Shown here: piece after piece, positions 11,421-22,040 of the stretch
How the letters are laid out: each line of letters begins with the position of its first letter
Position numbering within the stretch: position 1 is the stretch's first letter
DNA from: Polytrichum commune
Lineage: Eukaryota > Streptophyta > Polytrichopsida > Polytrichales > Polytrichaceae
DNA length: 64,000 nucleotides
Direction: 5' to 3'
Assembly: GCA_950295325.1 (NCBI GenBank)
Contig: OX485808.1
Location: forward strand, 6,820,501 to 6,884,500
The notes under the pieces: model-generated
Seen by the model: the letters and a program-made list of their open reading frames with translations, nothing else
Told to the model about the DNA's origin: nothing
The model's database searches: none
Made by a program: the position numbers and the translations under genes

Positions 11421-11481
11421 CTAGGCAACTTACCCTTGGAGCAAGAGATGTTTGGATTCATCCCCCGATGGTCGCCAATTA
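11421..11481 (+). other. Short 3' spacer without an obvious polypurine tract
   Basis: Only 61 bases separate the gag-pol stop from the 3' LTR. The last 15 bases (GGTCGCCAATTAT) are not purine-rich, whereas plus-strand priming in this element class normally uses a purine run directly next to the LTR. The nearest purine-rich stretch is GGAGCAAGAGATG near 11,438. Confidence 0.5.
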
Positions 11482-13709
11482 TGTGAGCCCAAAAGGGTGC
11501 CCACATTTAGTCTTAGACCCTTGAAACGTTAGTTGATGCACTTTGAAGTAGCATGTTACTTCACAAAAATATAAAAAGAGTGAAATGTTAGTCTTAGAAG
11601 TACCATGTTGTAAGAGGCTAGGATGTGAGTTGTTATTGTGTTTTTACCTTCGGAAGGATTTGAGTGAATGAGGATAGGTAAGGAGAACTTGGATTGAGTA
11701 GTTAGTGAGTAGGCTAGTACAAATGGATGGAGACAACCAAAGTGACTCAAGAGGCAAGTGCATTCGAATTGGGATGAATGGAGGATCACATGGAGCGCAC
11801 AAGTGGACCACCTCATCATGGCCACTTAATGGGGAAGGCCCAAGGAAGAATGCAAGGTGGAGGATAAGCAAATTCTCAAAGCACCAATCAAATCACGAGT
11901 TAAGCATCGTGGTTTGAATTAAGTGGTGAGCGACGATTTGGGAAAGTAAGGGGAGAAAGTTATGGCGGCGGAAAGCGAAGGAGGCTAAGTTTGGGTTGAA
12001 GCATCCCAAGTTTGGTAAAGTGTGGTAGGTAGAAAGCCAAGGCTAGTTAAATGTTCGAATTAGGATCCTTGTTGATCATTTGAGGGAGGAAGGCTTAGAA
12101 GATAGGATTGGCGCCTACTAAGTAGGAGGAAATCTCAAGGGCTTATCGTGAGCCTTGAGGGTGCTCACCCCCTCAAGCTTACTATATAATCCCTCATTCT
12201 TCCCTCACTCATCCTCTCTTTCCTTTGTGCTCCAAGGCACCCCACGAGTTATAAGTGTGGGTGTGGGAAGCCATATTGGAGCACATGTGTGTGCTTAGTT
12301 TTTAGTTTGAGAGCCAAGGCTTGTTAGCCTTGAAGAGGGCTTGACCTCTTGGTAGAATTAGTGTTGACGTGAAGGATTTTAAAGTTAATTCATGATTCCA
12401 ATTTGTGGTACTTAAAGTTCATGTTTTGAATACACGTGGTTGCAAGTTCCATGTTTAAGAGTTGAGCACTTGATGTTGTGATGAGTGCAAAAATATACTT
12501 GTGTGGATTAGTTAGTCTTAGTGAAGTTAGGAAATTCTCTCTCCCCCTCTCCTCTCTAGGATTTTAGGATTTTAGGATTAGAGAAGAATTGTGTGATTAG
12601 AAAGGGGTTGTTAGTAGAATTAGGGAAATTAGGTAGGAAGATTAGTTAAGGGCTTGAATAATTAGTGAGGTAGTTGGGGATTACAACTACAAAGTTGTGG
12701 GTTCATGAAGGAGCTGGGTTTATGAAGGAGCTGGGTTTGTTTAGTTAGAAAGTAAAGAGCTGGGTTTATGAAGGAGCTGGGTTTGTTTAGTTAGAAAGTA
12801 AAGAGCTGGGTTTATGAAGGACCTGAGTTTGTTTAGTTAGAAGCTAAGGAGCTGGGTTCATGAAGGAGCTGGGTTTATGAAGGAGCTGGGTTTGTTTAGT
12901 TAGAAGCTAAGAAGCTGGGTTTATGAAGGAGCTGGGTTTATGAAGGAGCTGGGTTTATGAAGGAGCTAGGTTTATGTAATTAGAAAGTAAAGAGATGGGT
13001 TCATGAAGGAGCTTAGTAGATAGCCTACCTAATTAGCTCATAGACAAGTAGTTAGTTACATTATGCTAGTTAGTGTTATGGTGGCTTTCACAAGTAAATG
13101 TATTTGAGATTGACTATAGAGAATAGTGTTTTTTTTTAACACTTGCATCCTCTCTTTAAAAATAAATCACGTGCACAAATTAATGGAGAATGTGGAGCAC
13201 TCTCGCGATGGCAAGACAAAGGAAGCAAAGACCAAAGGTGCGAGGGAGAGATTGACATAAGTCACATAAGTATTTCTTAATACTTAAAGGCTTATGTACG
13301 GTATGGAGACACCAAGTGAGACCTCTTATAGTAGCGATACGGAATACACAAGTGATAGTTCAAGTGGTAGTATAGAGTCAACGGCACGGACTCCATTTAG
13401 GAGAGGGATATCCTTAAGGGCTTGTGTAGCTAAAGCGGCCGGATGGACGTTAGAAGCAAACAAAGACAAAATAGCACCCGAGCATAAGGAGGTTAAAATA
13501 ACATAGTTAACTTGTGCATTCTCCACATACGTATTGAAATCGTACATTGAGTTGTTAAAAGTGAAATTCCAGTTAAATCCAAGACCACTTGAAGGGTGAA
13601 CCTTGCACTATGGACTCATCCAAGTCCAAATCCAATACCGCGGAGGAATGTGAGCCCAAACCCACTACTCGGACTACGGACGCTTAAGGGTGGGGGGTTT
13701 GGCCTCACA
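11482..13709 (+). repeat. 3' LTR of the Ty3-type element
   Basis: The repeat is 2,228 bp long and nearly identical to 2,044-4,271, including the internal tandem array and the small ORF (13,294-13,506). It is followed by the target duplication AGAAG at 13,710-13,714. Confidence 0.95.
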
Positions 13710-15560
13710 AGAAGGCAGGAACTGATTAGATACACGCAACATAGGGCTAGAATTCCACAACCTCAACCACCGCATCTTATATGTGCTAGAACCGTTGATG
13801 TAGCAATTTTCTGTAATTTTTCCAATGTCATTTCCAGTTTTGGATTGGAATTCTAATACATATTGATCTGGATGAATACTTAAATCATGAATATATATCA
13901 AGTTAAGAATAGACGAGAATCGGAATCAGGAAGGTGAAGAGTGAGTGTCTGTCTGTCTTCTCTGTCTGTTTGTCTGCACATGCACTGGACGGTGGAGATT
14001 AGGGGAGAGGGTCAGATCTGACGGTCAAGAAAGCACGGGCGACGTGGCCTCACCAGAAGCCAGAAGTTGTTTTCATCGCCCATAGACTTCTTCTCGATAA
14101 GATTAATATATGAAATAATAAAAGTTTATAAAAATAAAGTATTCAATTCTGCAAAAATTAAAGTATAAATGAATTAAAGTATTCTAGAATCGAATATACA
14201 ATAATTGAAGTATGTATAAAATCAAGCATGCAAAGTTCAAATATACATAATTTAAGTATGTTTCAATCTATAAATTTTAAAAGTTAAATTTGCAAAAAAT
14301 AAAAATATAAGATCCAAACATGTAAGAAATTAAGTATGAAAATTTATAATAAATGAATCATAATAAATGACAATACAAATAAGGAATAAAATTCACCTCC
14401 TCCAAAAATTCCATCCCATTTTCCGGATTTGCAACAACCAACAATTTCTCAAATTCTCTGGTTCTGATACTTTTGATAATTTTTATATGTGTCTTTGATA
14501 TTATCTCTTCTAATTCCTATTCTATCTTCTTCACGAAAGAAGTAGTTTCATTATAAATTCTGCATGCTTGTCTATGGCTGCAACAACTTCACGCTGCACA
14601 CACAAACACATAATAAGACTTTAACTTTCAATATAAATATGAAAACAAACGTACAAAAATCAAACAAAGGTTGGAGATTGTATCTTGCATAAAAATCCCC
14701 CAAAGACATCAATTGTTAAAGCATACCAAGTCAAATTAGTTTTTTATTTTTATTTTTGTAATCACTAGTTGAAATTATCGAGAGGTAGAAGACCAAAATG
14801 GCGAATGTGATGAAGTTTGTGACCGAGGATGGTCTTCACATGGTCACTTTCAGTGTACCTAGAAAAAAAAATGAAAATATTAGTCAAAATAATAAAAATC
14901 AATCAATGAAACAACTTGTTAAAAAAATGAAATTTATACATGTTCACGTTTTGTATTTTTTATTTTAAATTCAACATTCCTATATGCATTCAAACATATG
15001 CAATCAACTGCATAATATCATTCTGGATCCTCAGCATGGAAACGCTCTATATGTCGTCGCCATATAATCACCCGGTAATTTATTTCGTGAACAAAAAACA
15101 TTTTCTTGCGCAAACTGACGTAGTCATCTTCAACATTAAAATTCTCCTCAAATGAGGCATTAGCTGCACGCCAATGAACACTCCAAGTTACTTCCATTTC
15201 AATATTCATTTCAAATTGATTGAATTTTTTTATCATAAATTGATACATAGAAAACCATGTCGCCTTCTCTATAGCCATTGATGAATTCATTATCTAAGAA
15301 TTGCATGTCAACCTCAAACACATGTCGAATCACAACAATTGATATCAAACGACATATAGGAATGAAAATCCTAGACTTCCCTATTGGTTTAATGCACAAA
15401 CTGCTAATCACAAAATTGAAGTTTGTTTTTTGTGGTTTTTGCATCTCATTGAAAATCTTGTCAACATCCTCCAATGATCTAACATTTGCATCATCATTAT
15501 CATCACAATCACTGGCATTTAAATACCAAATAATAAAAAATTACAAATTATTAAAGATGA
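13710..15560 (-). pseudogene. Copy D of the ParB-like/methyltransferase gene, 5' side fragment (ParB-like and following exons)
   Basis: The pieces line up, in order on the minus strand, with exons 2-5 of the intact copy. About 15,018-15,520 is the ParB-like exon (FIPICRLISIVVIR; later KKMFFVHEINYRVIIW). 14,774-14,857 encodes DHVKTILGHKLHHIRHFG, matching exon 3 AHVKTSLVHTLHRIQKYG. 14,396-14,590 retains the start (REVVAAIDKHAEF) and end (VVANPENGMEFLEE) of exon 4 but has stops between. 13,715-13,850 encodes YKMRWLRLWNS, matching YKVRWLKWWNS of exon 5. The key motif DGNHR is changed to HEINYR, so the ParB-like site itself is degenerate. The gene is disrupted by stops, frameshifts and the retrotransposon. 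The first exon was not found; a LINE and other repeats lie to the right. Confidence 0.75.
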
Positions 15561-15740
15561 AATATTAAAATTCAATCACAAAAATGGTAATGACAAAATA
15601 AATAATCTAATATGCAATTAAGTAAGCTTTAAATATTTAAAATTCATATATACTAAGCAAATATGATTTCACTCTCAAACACACACAGGCGTTATTGGTG
15701 AAGACATTAGGTTGTACAGTCTAAGTTTTTCGCTTTAAAC

Positions 15741-15990
15741 TTGTCTTTCATACCCATATTCACACTCTCAATCTTATGCTTACAAATATATTCTCATTCA
15801 CACTCTCAATCTTATGCTTACAAACATATTCTCATTCACACTCTCAATCTTATGCTTACAAACATATTCTCATTCACACTCTCAATCTTATGCTTACAAA
15901 CATATTCTCATTCACACTCTCAATCTTATGCTTACAAACATATTCTCATTCACACTCTCAATCTTATGCTTACAAACATATTCTCATTCA
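15741..15990. repeat. Minisatellite with a 38-bp unit, about 6.5 copies
   Basis: Tandem copies of CACTCTCAATCTTATGCTTA plus ACAAACATATTCTCATT follow each other with almost no divergence. The repeated translation (HSQSYAYKHILIHT) in several frames is a by-product of the repeat and not evidence of a gene. Confidence 0.95.
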
Positions 15991-16300
15991 CATTCTCACA
16001 CACACATTTTTATTCAAACTTACACACACACACACACACACTCACACATATATGTTGTTATTTATAATCTTACAAACTTATACTCTCATACATACACACT
16101 CACACATGCACATTCTCATTCACACTCTCTTATACATACATTCACATATATGCATACTCTCATATTTACATACGCACACAAATTCTCATTCACACTCTCT
16201 CATATTCACACACATACATTCTCATTCATAATTTCATACACACACATTCTCATTCACACTCATACCCACACACACATTTTCATTCACAAACACATACCTT
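15991..16300. repeat. CA/TCACA-rich microsatellite
   Basis: This imperfect stretch of ACAC, CTCATTCACA and CATACA units continues from the 38-bp minisatellite. A shorter complementary GT-rich patch (GTGAGAATGTGTG) is seen near 16,765-16,815. Confidence 0.9.
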
Positions 16301-16397
16301 TGTCATTGAATTTGGTGGAGACATTGGGTTCCACATTCTAAGTTTGTAAAAAACATTGCAGAACTTTTTGTGGGGTTGATTGTTTGTTTTTATGAAA

Positions 16398-16656
16398 GTG
16401 ACATCTCGGATATGAGATGCCACTTATTTAAAATAAAACAATCACCCCCCTTGGAAAGTGTCCCAAATGATTCATAGGAATTCAAAGAAAATTAAGAAAA
16501 TTACAAATGCATCTTTACACATAAGTTCAATAGTTTTGAATGTTTCCAAAAATTTGAGGTGTTTTTGTATTTTTATTTATTGAATTGTTTGTGAAACTTT
16601 TCGGTGGGGAGATCGATATGTTGTTTCAAATTGTCATCTCGGATCCGAGATACCAC
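16398..16656. repeat. Palindromic repeats of copy D (TCTCGGATCCGAGA type)
   Basis: Two palindromes lie about 237 bp apart within related flanking sequence: an imperfect one at 16,398-16,423 (GTGACATCTCGGATATGAGA and on) and a perfect 16-bp core ATCTCGGATCCGAGAT at 16,636-16,651. A half-like site GGTCCGAGATATGC lies near 16,865. They sit about 1 kb upstream of the ParB-like exon of copy D, the same relative place as the palindrome arrays of copies A and C, and the core TCGG-NN-CCGA is shared with copies B and C. Confidence 0.7.
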
Positions 16657-17070
16657 TTTGAGAGATAAACTTGACCCCCGTTCTCTCAACCTTCGGCTCG
16701 TGAAATGTAAAATAAAAATCACATATTAGGTGTTCAATATTAGGGTTAATCATAAGTGTATGAGTATGAGGGTGAGAATGTGTGTATATGTGTGAGAGTG
16801 AGAATGTGTGTGTGAAAGACGGATGGAAAGCTGAAAGACGGCTGGAAAACCAATTTTAGATGTAGGTCCGAGATATGCAAGAAACCGATAGCTAGTTTAA
16901 ACATAATATTCCAATATCAATAAAGCTATAGAGGTGGTCGTATCATATACACACACAAGTTGTTATGTTTACATAACTACAAATAGTAGAATCCAATAAC
17001 ATGCATAGATTCTAAACATGATAGTAGGTATGGAATTAAAAATTCCAAACATTAGAATGGTACATTGTGA

Positions 17071-17427
17071 TTAACGACAAAGACGCTTATGGGGCCCTTT
17101 GCCATTTTTGTCACCGTCATGTTTATGACAATGGTCAATCCCTAAACTATGAACTGCAGTGCATCCTGCGCAACCGAGTCCCTGACCTTTGGGATGTGGG
17201 GAACTCCGTAATAGAGATCTAGAGTAAGTGCCCGGTTTAATAACCCCTACTCTAGAATAGGCATGAGTCGGTAAAGTAGACTTGTCATCTATCAGCGTTG
17301 CATCATCCGCATGCAAAGATGGAGTCCGTGGATGTGGAGTGTGAACCACGACCGCCGGAGTAACGGAGCAGTCAGATGGGTTGGCAATCTTCATGTTGTT
17401 GACGTCTGCAAAACCATCGATGGACAA
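17071..17427 (-). other. Unassigned open frame, 118 residues, with a TATA-like box upstream
   Basis: The frame is open on the minus strand and ends in a Cys/His/Lys-rich tail (GCAGCTAVHSLGIDHCHKHD). Its first ATG is internal; the 5' end of the frame has only a TTG, so it is not a plain single-exon gene. GGTATATAATAC at about 17,485-17,496 (minus strand) could be a TATA box. I recognise no family. It may be a gene remnant, an exon, or chance. Confidence 0.25.
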
Positions 17428-17609
17428 CGTGGTGTGAATTTGAGATGAACAAGGAGAAGAAAAGAAAAAATAACGCCAGTATTATATACCGGCATGAATG
17501 CGAGCCCGTTAACCCTGTATTGATCACGGTGTCCTGTGATGTAATATAGGGCGTTATGCCTCCTTTGGGAGGTGGGCTCTTGTTTCCATATTATATTAGT
17601 TAGTTTTAG

Positions 17610-20330
17610 TTAGGGTGGGGGGACCGGGGTTTGTTTGTTATCAAGTTTTCTTTTGTTTAGAACTAGGTATGTGAGGTATTTAATGGCGTTTTCGTGTATT
17701 TTCTTCATGAGGGATTTAATGTTGTGCTTTGGGATTTTAAGTTTGGTTAATTTTTCTATGGAATGTTCGTGTATAGCTCCTCTTACTCCGGTTGTGATGG
17801 TAATTAGGGGGTTGACTTTCCAGCCGATGTTTTGTATGTTGTTGATTAGTGGATCGTATTTGGTGTGTTTGTGGATGAGGGCTTCGTCCGGGAATCTGTC
17901 ATGGCAGTATGTGAACTCAATAAATTGGATTGTGTGGTTGGGAGAGGGTAGGATGGGGGTGGGTGATTGGTTTTGGGCTCCTATAATGCATAGTATGTCG
18001 GGTTTTAGCTGGGCTAGACATTGGCATTTCGTTTGTGGGCATGTGCATGCTAAGAGCCAGTCTGGTACTGTGTGATCTTGTGGTTGATTGTTATGGTTAC
18101 CCGCATTGACCAATGTAAAAAACCTTGTGTTGTTGTTGGCTTGTAGTGTTTGGGTGATCAGGTGGACTGCCTTGTTGTGTCTTGCAATTCTTAGTCCTTT
18201 TAAGTACGGGTGTTCGCATGTGGATAGTAGGTGGGGCCATGTGTCTCTGTCATTTTTTTGGCATAATGTGCAGTTAGGGTTCTGGAATTGGAGGGGCCAG
18301 AATATATGTTTTCTATGGTTGCCCATATATTGTGCATATCTAAATTTTAGAGTTTGGGTAATTTGTGTGTCGGGGACCTGTTTGCTTTTCCAAAAGTGGT
18401 TGGAAAGTTTTTGGTTGATTTGTTTATTTGATATCCATTTGTCGACGTAAGGGTATTTTTGGATGGCTAATGCGCATTCTCGGTTTTCGTGCTCTTTAGT
18501 TATAAATGTGCGAAGGTTTCGGATTGCTCCGTCGTGTGTGCCAGTTGGGCAACTTGCTAACCAATATGGGGTTGTGCGGGCTATGTGTATCCGTGGTGTG
18601 GTGTCGGGTTTGTCATTAAGTGTTCCCATATTTGCTAGTGTATCTGCCATTTCATTGCCATTAATGCCTGTGTGCGCTCGTACCTTATGTATGTGGACCA
18701 TGTGTGGGGTCCAATATATTTGGTTGACAATGGCTGCGATAAGAAGTTTGTCCGGGTGGTGGTGTTGGGATGTTGGGTGTTGTATATGGTTGTTAATTAA
18801 GTATATGCTATTGAGGCTGTCTGTAAATATATGGGTGTCTCTTTGGGTGATTTGTATGGTTTTGATGGCTATGAGAATAGCATTTAGTTCGGCTCTTAAG
18901 ATGTTTTGGTATCCGGGTAATCTTTCGGATATTTGGGTGTTGTTGTTGGGGCTATATACTCCCGAGCCTGCGGTGTTGCCCACTATTTGTCCCTCGGAGT
19001 TTTTGGATGGTGGGATGAATGATCCATCTGTGTATATGCATGCTTGTGGGTCGTATTTAAGGGGGTGGATGTGGTGATATGTGAGGGGTAGGGGTGTGGT
19101 GGTGGTGTTGGGGGAGGGGGGGATTATTACGTGGGGGGTGTTTTGCCATTTGTTGGAGAATTTAACGTTGTAGTGTGCATGGGTGGGTTGTATGTGGTGT
19201 GTTTCTATATGTGTGTTGGTTAGTCTTTTTAGTATGTTTTGTAGTTCTTGTGCGGACCTTGGGTTTGGTGTTATTGTTATTTGGTTATGTATGCAGATGA
19301 TGGACGTAAGTGATGGTTCAATGTATTGGTAATATTTGGGCCATTCTGGTGTGGGGTTATATTGGATGCTATGTGGTGGGATGGTTACTATTGTGTGTAT
19401 GTCTGGGTGGTTGTTGAGTGGTATTTTTTGTGGTGTCCAATCGGTGTGGTTGATTATTAGTATGGTAATGGTATTTGTGTCTTCTTTGGCTGCCATTCTA
19501 GCCCAGTGTATGGCTTCGACGGTTGTGTTATGGTCAGTGGGGAATGCTAGGCCTATGCCATTCCATTTAGAGGAGTGGGCATGTCCTAGTGAGCCAAATA
19601 TTATGTCTCGGGTGTGTGGTGAGTTGTATTGTGTTAGTTGTGTAGGACATGTGAGTGGGGATGAGTAGTAGGAGTATGTGATGTTAAATGTTTCTATGAG
19701 GAGTTTAGTTATATCCGGGTGTAGTGTATGGTGTTGGTTTTGGGGTTGGATGGTTTTTGGCTTTTTCTTAGGTAGTATGGATATGTATCTTTGCATGAGC
19801 CATATTATCTCAGTCTCAAAGTCTTGTGGGGGTGGTTGTAGGAAGTTGGTTATGTGTGGTTGGTTGTTATGGTTAAATTGGTTCCATAGCCAATGTAATC
19901 GTTCCGCGGTGATTGTGGCTATGTATTTCCCATTTTGGTCATATATGTTGGATTCAAGGTTGTGTATTTGTATGGTGGGTTTATTACTAAGGATGTCTTT
20001 GTCCGGGTTGCATTCTTGTATGTTGGTGTGTAGGTTGGTGATATTGAGGGGGGGGCGTATGTATTTTTTGTCTTTTGTTTGTGTGTGAGTGGTGTGGGTG
20101 GCGTATTTTTGGATGGCTAGTTGTTCCGTTGTTTTGTTATGGAATTGTGTAATGCGTAGGAGGTTATGGTCTAGTAGGATGTTATCGGGGTGTAGGAGGT
20201 CCGTCTCCTTTCGCCATTGTAGTGTGGGTCCTTGTGGATTTAGCCATTGACATAGGTATTGTTTTGTGATGGCTTGTGCTCCCCATTTGTCTTTTCTTGT
20301 GGAGGTTTTGTCTTTGATTATGGCGTGGAT
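17610..20330 (-). pseudogene. LINE ORF, C-terminal part: RNase H, zinc motif, endonuclease-like domain
   Basis: The frame is open from about 20,330 down to the stop at 17,610; the 728-residue portion from 19,796 is part of it. RNase H is shown by IYTDGSF, then RAELNAILIAI, IFTDSLNSI and a final VRAHTGINGNEMADTLAN, giving the D-E-D-D set. Next comes NCTLCQKNDRDTWPHLLSTC, a CxxC...HxxxxC zinc motif common in LINEs. The C-terminal part has LKPDILCIIG, then IQFIEFTYCHD and KYDPLINNIQ, which fits the PD...E-x-T layout of restriction-like endonucleases. RT plus RNase H plus such a C-terminal nuclease recalls Dualen/RandI-type elements, but an N-terminal AP endonuclease cannot be checked because the 5' part is missing. 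Confidence 0.75.
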
Positions 20331-21113
20331 TGCCCGTCCGAGGGTGGGTTGGGGGAGGGGGGGGGATATGGGGGGGGTGGTATGTTTGTGGGTGTTTGTT
20401 GTGGTAGGTGGGTGTGGTTTAATTGTTGTGTGGGTGTTGGTGTCGGTGGGAATATTGTGGAAGCGTGTTGGAGTGCCGCTTTGATGGTTTTGGTGATGTG
20501 GTTATAGGTGGCCCGAAATTCTTCGGGGGTTAGGATGGCCGAGTTTTCTTTGTTTTGAATTTGCTTTATTGTTGTTATTCCGTGTGTGTAGAGTTTGTCG
20601 AGGTATTTATGTGATTTTATTTTGGAGGTGTCGGTGAGGTTGGTGTATGTTTGTTGTGATATCCACATTTGTTCTAGTGGGGTTTTTCTGAGGGGGAATG
20701 CGCGATTTGTTGTGGTGACGTGGATCTCATATTCTCTTTTCAGGAGGAATAGAGTTCTTGCTATGGGGGATCTAATGCATGTTTGTTGTTTTAGTTTGGG
20801 GAGGTGCAATGATCCTCTGTATTTGGCTACGATATATTTAGTTAGACCTTGGTAGATGTGGCCTAGTTGTCCGGGGTCGTTTAAGGCTTGGATGAGTTGT
20901 TGACCGATGCAATGTATGTAGTCCGGTAGGAGGGAGGTTACGTTTATGCCGAAGTTTTCGTGTGGGAGGTGTGTTAGTATGTTGGCCGTGCTTTTAGGTA
21001 TATTACATATTTCTTTGGTTAATCTTCCTATGATTTTGTCTAGCTTTATGATGTCGGGTTTGGAGAAGGGGACTGCGTAGTATGCATAGGCTATGCGGGG
21101 TTTTATGACCGTG

Positions 21114-21998
21114 TTAAGGATGTTGATTTTTTTGTTTAAGACTAGCTGGGGAGAGGGTTAGCAATTTGCATTGTTGTTTGGTCCTTTGGAGTGTAGTTTC
21201 TTTTTGGATGTTCCATTTTAGAGATGGTATGAGTTGGATACCTAGGTATGCGTATGGTTCATTTTGTGTGAGGGTGGGAAAGGTTTTTGTTTTGTAGGTA
21301 ATGTTTTGGGATTGTATGTAGGCTTTGAATGTGTTGGGTTTAAGTTTCGATTGGTTGGGGCACCCGGTAATGGCGCATTTGGAGAGGTTTAGGTCCATGT
21401 GGGACCATTCGGCAAATTTTTGTAACTTGAGTATTTGTGGTTGTATGTGGTTTATGTTGTCGGATATGATTGCTAGGTCATCCGCGTAGGCTGTAGTGGT
21501 GCACGTGGAGGTGGATGTACTGAAATGGTACCCCATGTCATCTTTTTCTAGCCATCTTAGTAGTGGTTCTAGGAAAATGATGAAGAGGTAGGGGCTAAGT
21601 GTATCCCCTTGGATGGTGCCTCGACTAATTGTTACTAGGGGTGTGGTACCAAATTGATTACCTGTGAATGAGGTTGTTGAGTGTGTGTATATGTTTCCGA
21701 CTAATTCAACTGCGTCTAAGGGGTAACCCATGTCTTCCATTAGGGCTAGTAATCTTGCGTGATCAATGGACCCGAAAGCGTTACGAAAGTCAATGTAGGT
21801 AAGATAAATGTCTTTGTTGGTGAGTTTGGCGTCTTCCAGGGCTGCAATTATCATTTGTAATTGTCTTGAGGTGTTTCGTTGTGGCCGGAAGCCCTCTTGA
21901 CTGAAGTGTATTATTTTGTGTTTTTCCCCGTATCTTGTGAGTAGGGCCGTTAGGGTACTAGTGTATAGTTTATATATGGTATTAGCTAGTGCTATCGG
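21114..21998 (-). pseudogene. LINE reverse transcriptase fragment
   Basis: The frame includes RPQRNTSRQLQMIIAALED, IDFRNAFGSIDHARLLALM, RGTIQGDTLSPYLFIIFLEP and TAYADDLAIISD, which are the successive RT palm motifs with the YADD catalytic pair intact. Upstream the frame is cut by a TGA at 21,999-22,001 where the family normally has the Arg of NYRPI; CGA to TGA is a typical methylated-CpG decay. Downstream it shifts frame near 21,150; the thumb continues in the next frame (KINILNTVIKPRIAYAYYAV). Confidence 0.85.
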
Positions 21999-22040
21999 TC
22001 AATAATTGGCGAGGTGAATAAGGTCGTCTTTCTTGTGGGT

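Larger units (their letters stand above)
2044..13709 (+). mobile_element. Complete Ty3-type LTR retrotransposon, young, inserted in copy D
   Basis: The 11.67-kb element runs from TGTGAG to CTCACA and has two 2,228-bp LTRs that are almost identical (I noticed one difference near position 2,070 against 11,508). It is flanked by a perfect 5-bp duplication AGAAG (2,039-2,043 and 13,710-13,714). The single long gag-pol frame is intact, so insertion was recent. The flanking DNA on both sides belongs to the same exon of copy D, and the reading frame would be continuous across the empty site. A TGG-initial primer site follows the 5' LTR. Oddly, no clear polypurine tract is seen just before the 3' LTR. 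No chromodomain is evident at the end of pol, which argues for the non-chromoviral plant lineages, though I did not place it precisely. Confidence 0.95.
17583..22040 (-). mobile_element. Damaged, 5'-truncated LINE with RT, RNase H and restriction-like endonuclease
   Basis: A non-LTR retrotransposon lies on the minus strand. In protein order from the right it has a reverse transcriptase start (NY-stop-PIALANTIYKLYTS near 22,000, normally NYRPI), the catalytic YADD, a thumb region (21,140-20,800), a proline-rich linker, RNase H, a CxxC...HxxxxC zinc motif and a C-terminal PD-(D/E)XK-like domain. The strand is strongly G/T-rich on plus (C/A-rich on the coding strand). Damage includes a stop at 21,999-22,001, a frameshift near 21,140-21,160 and another in the G-runs at 20,340-20,385. 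At the right it abuts the integrase fragment of another element at about 22,041. No target duplication was identified. Confidence 0.8.

Noticed and set aside
15741-16341. Overlapping frames rich in His, Ser and Tyr (up to 175 residues)
   Set aside because: They are translations of a 38-bp minisatellite and CA-rich DNA, open in several frames at once.
17635-20855. Many plus-strand frames of 80-200 residues
   Set aside because: They are antisense shadows of the LINE coding strand, rich in Cys and Trp because of the biased base composition.
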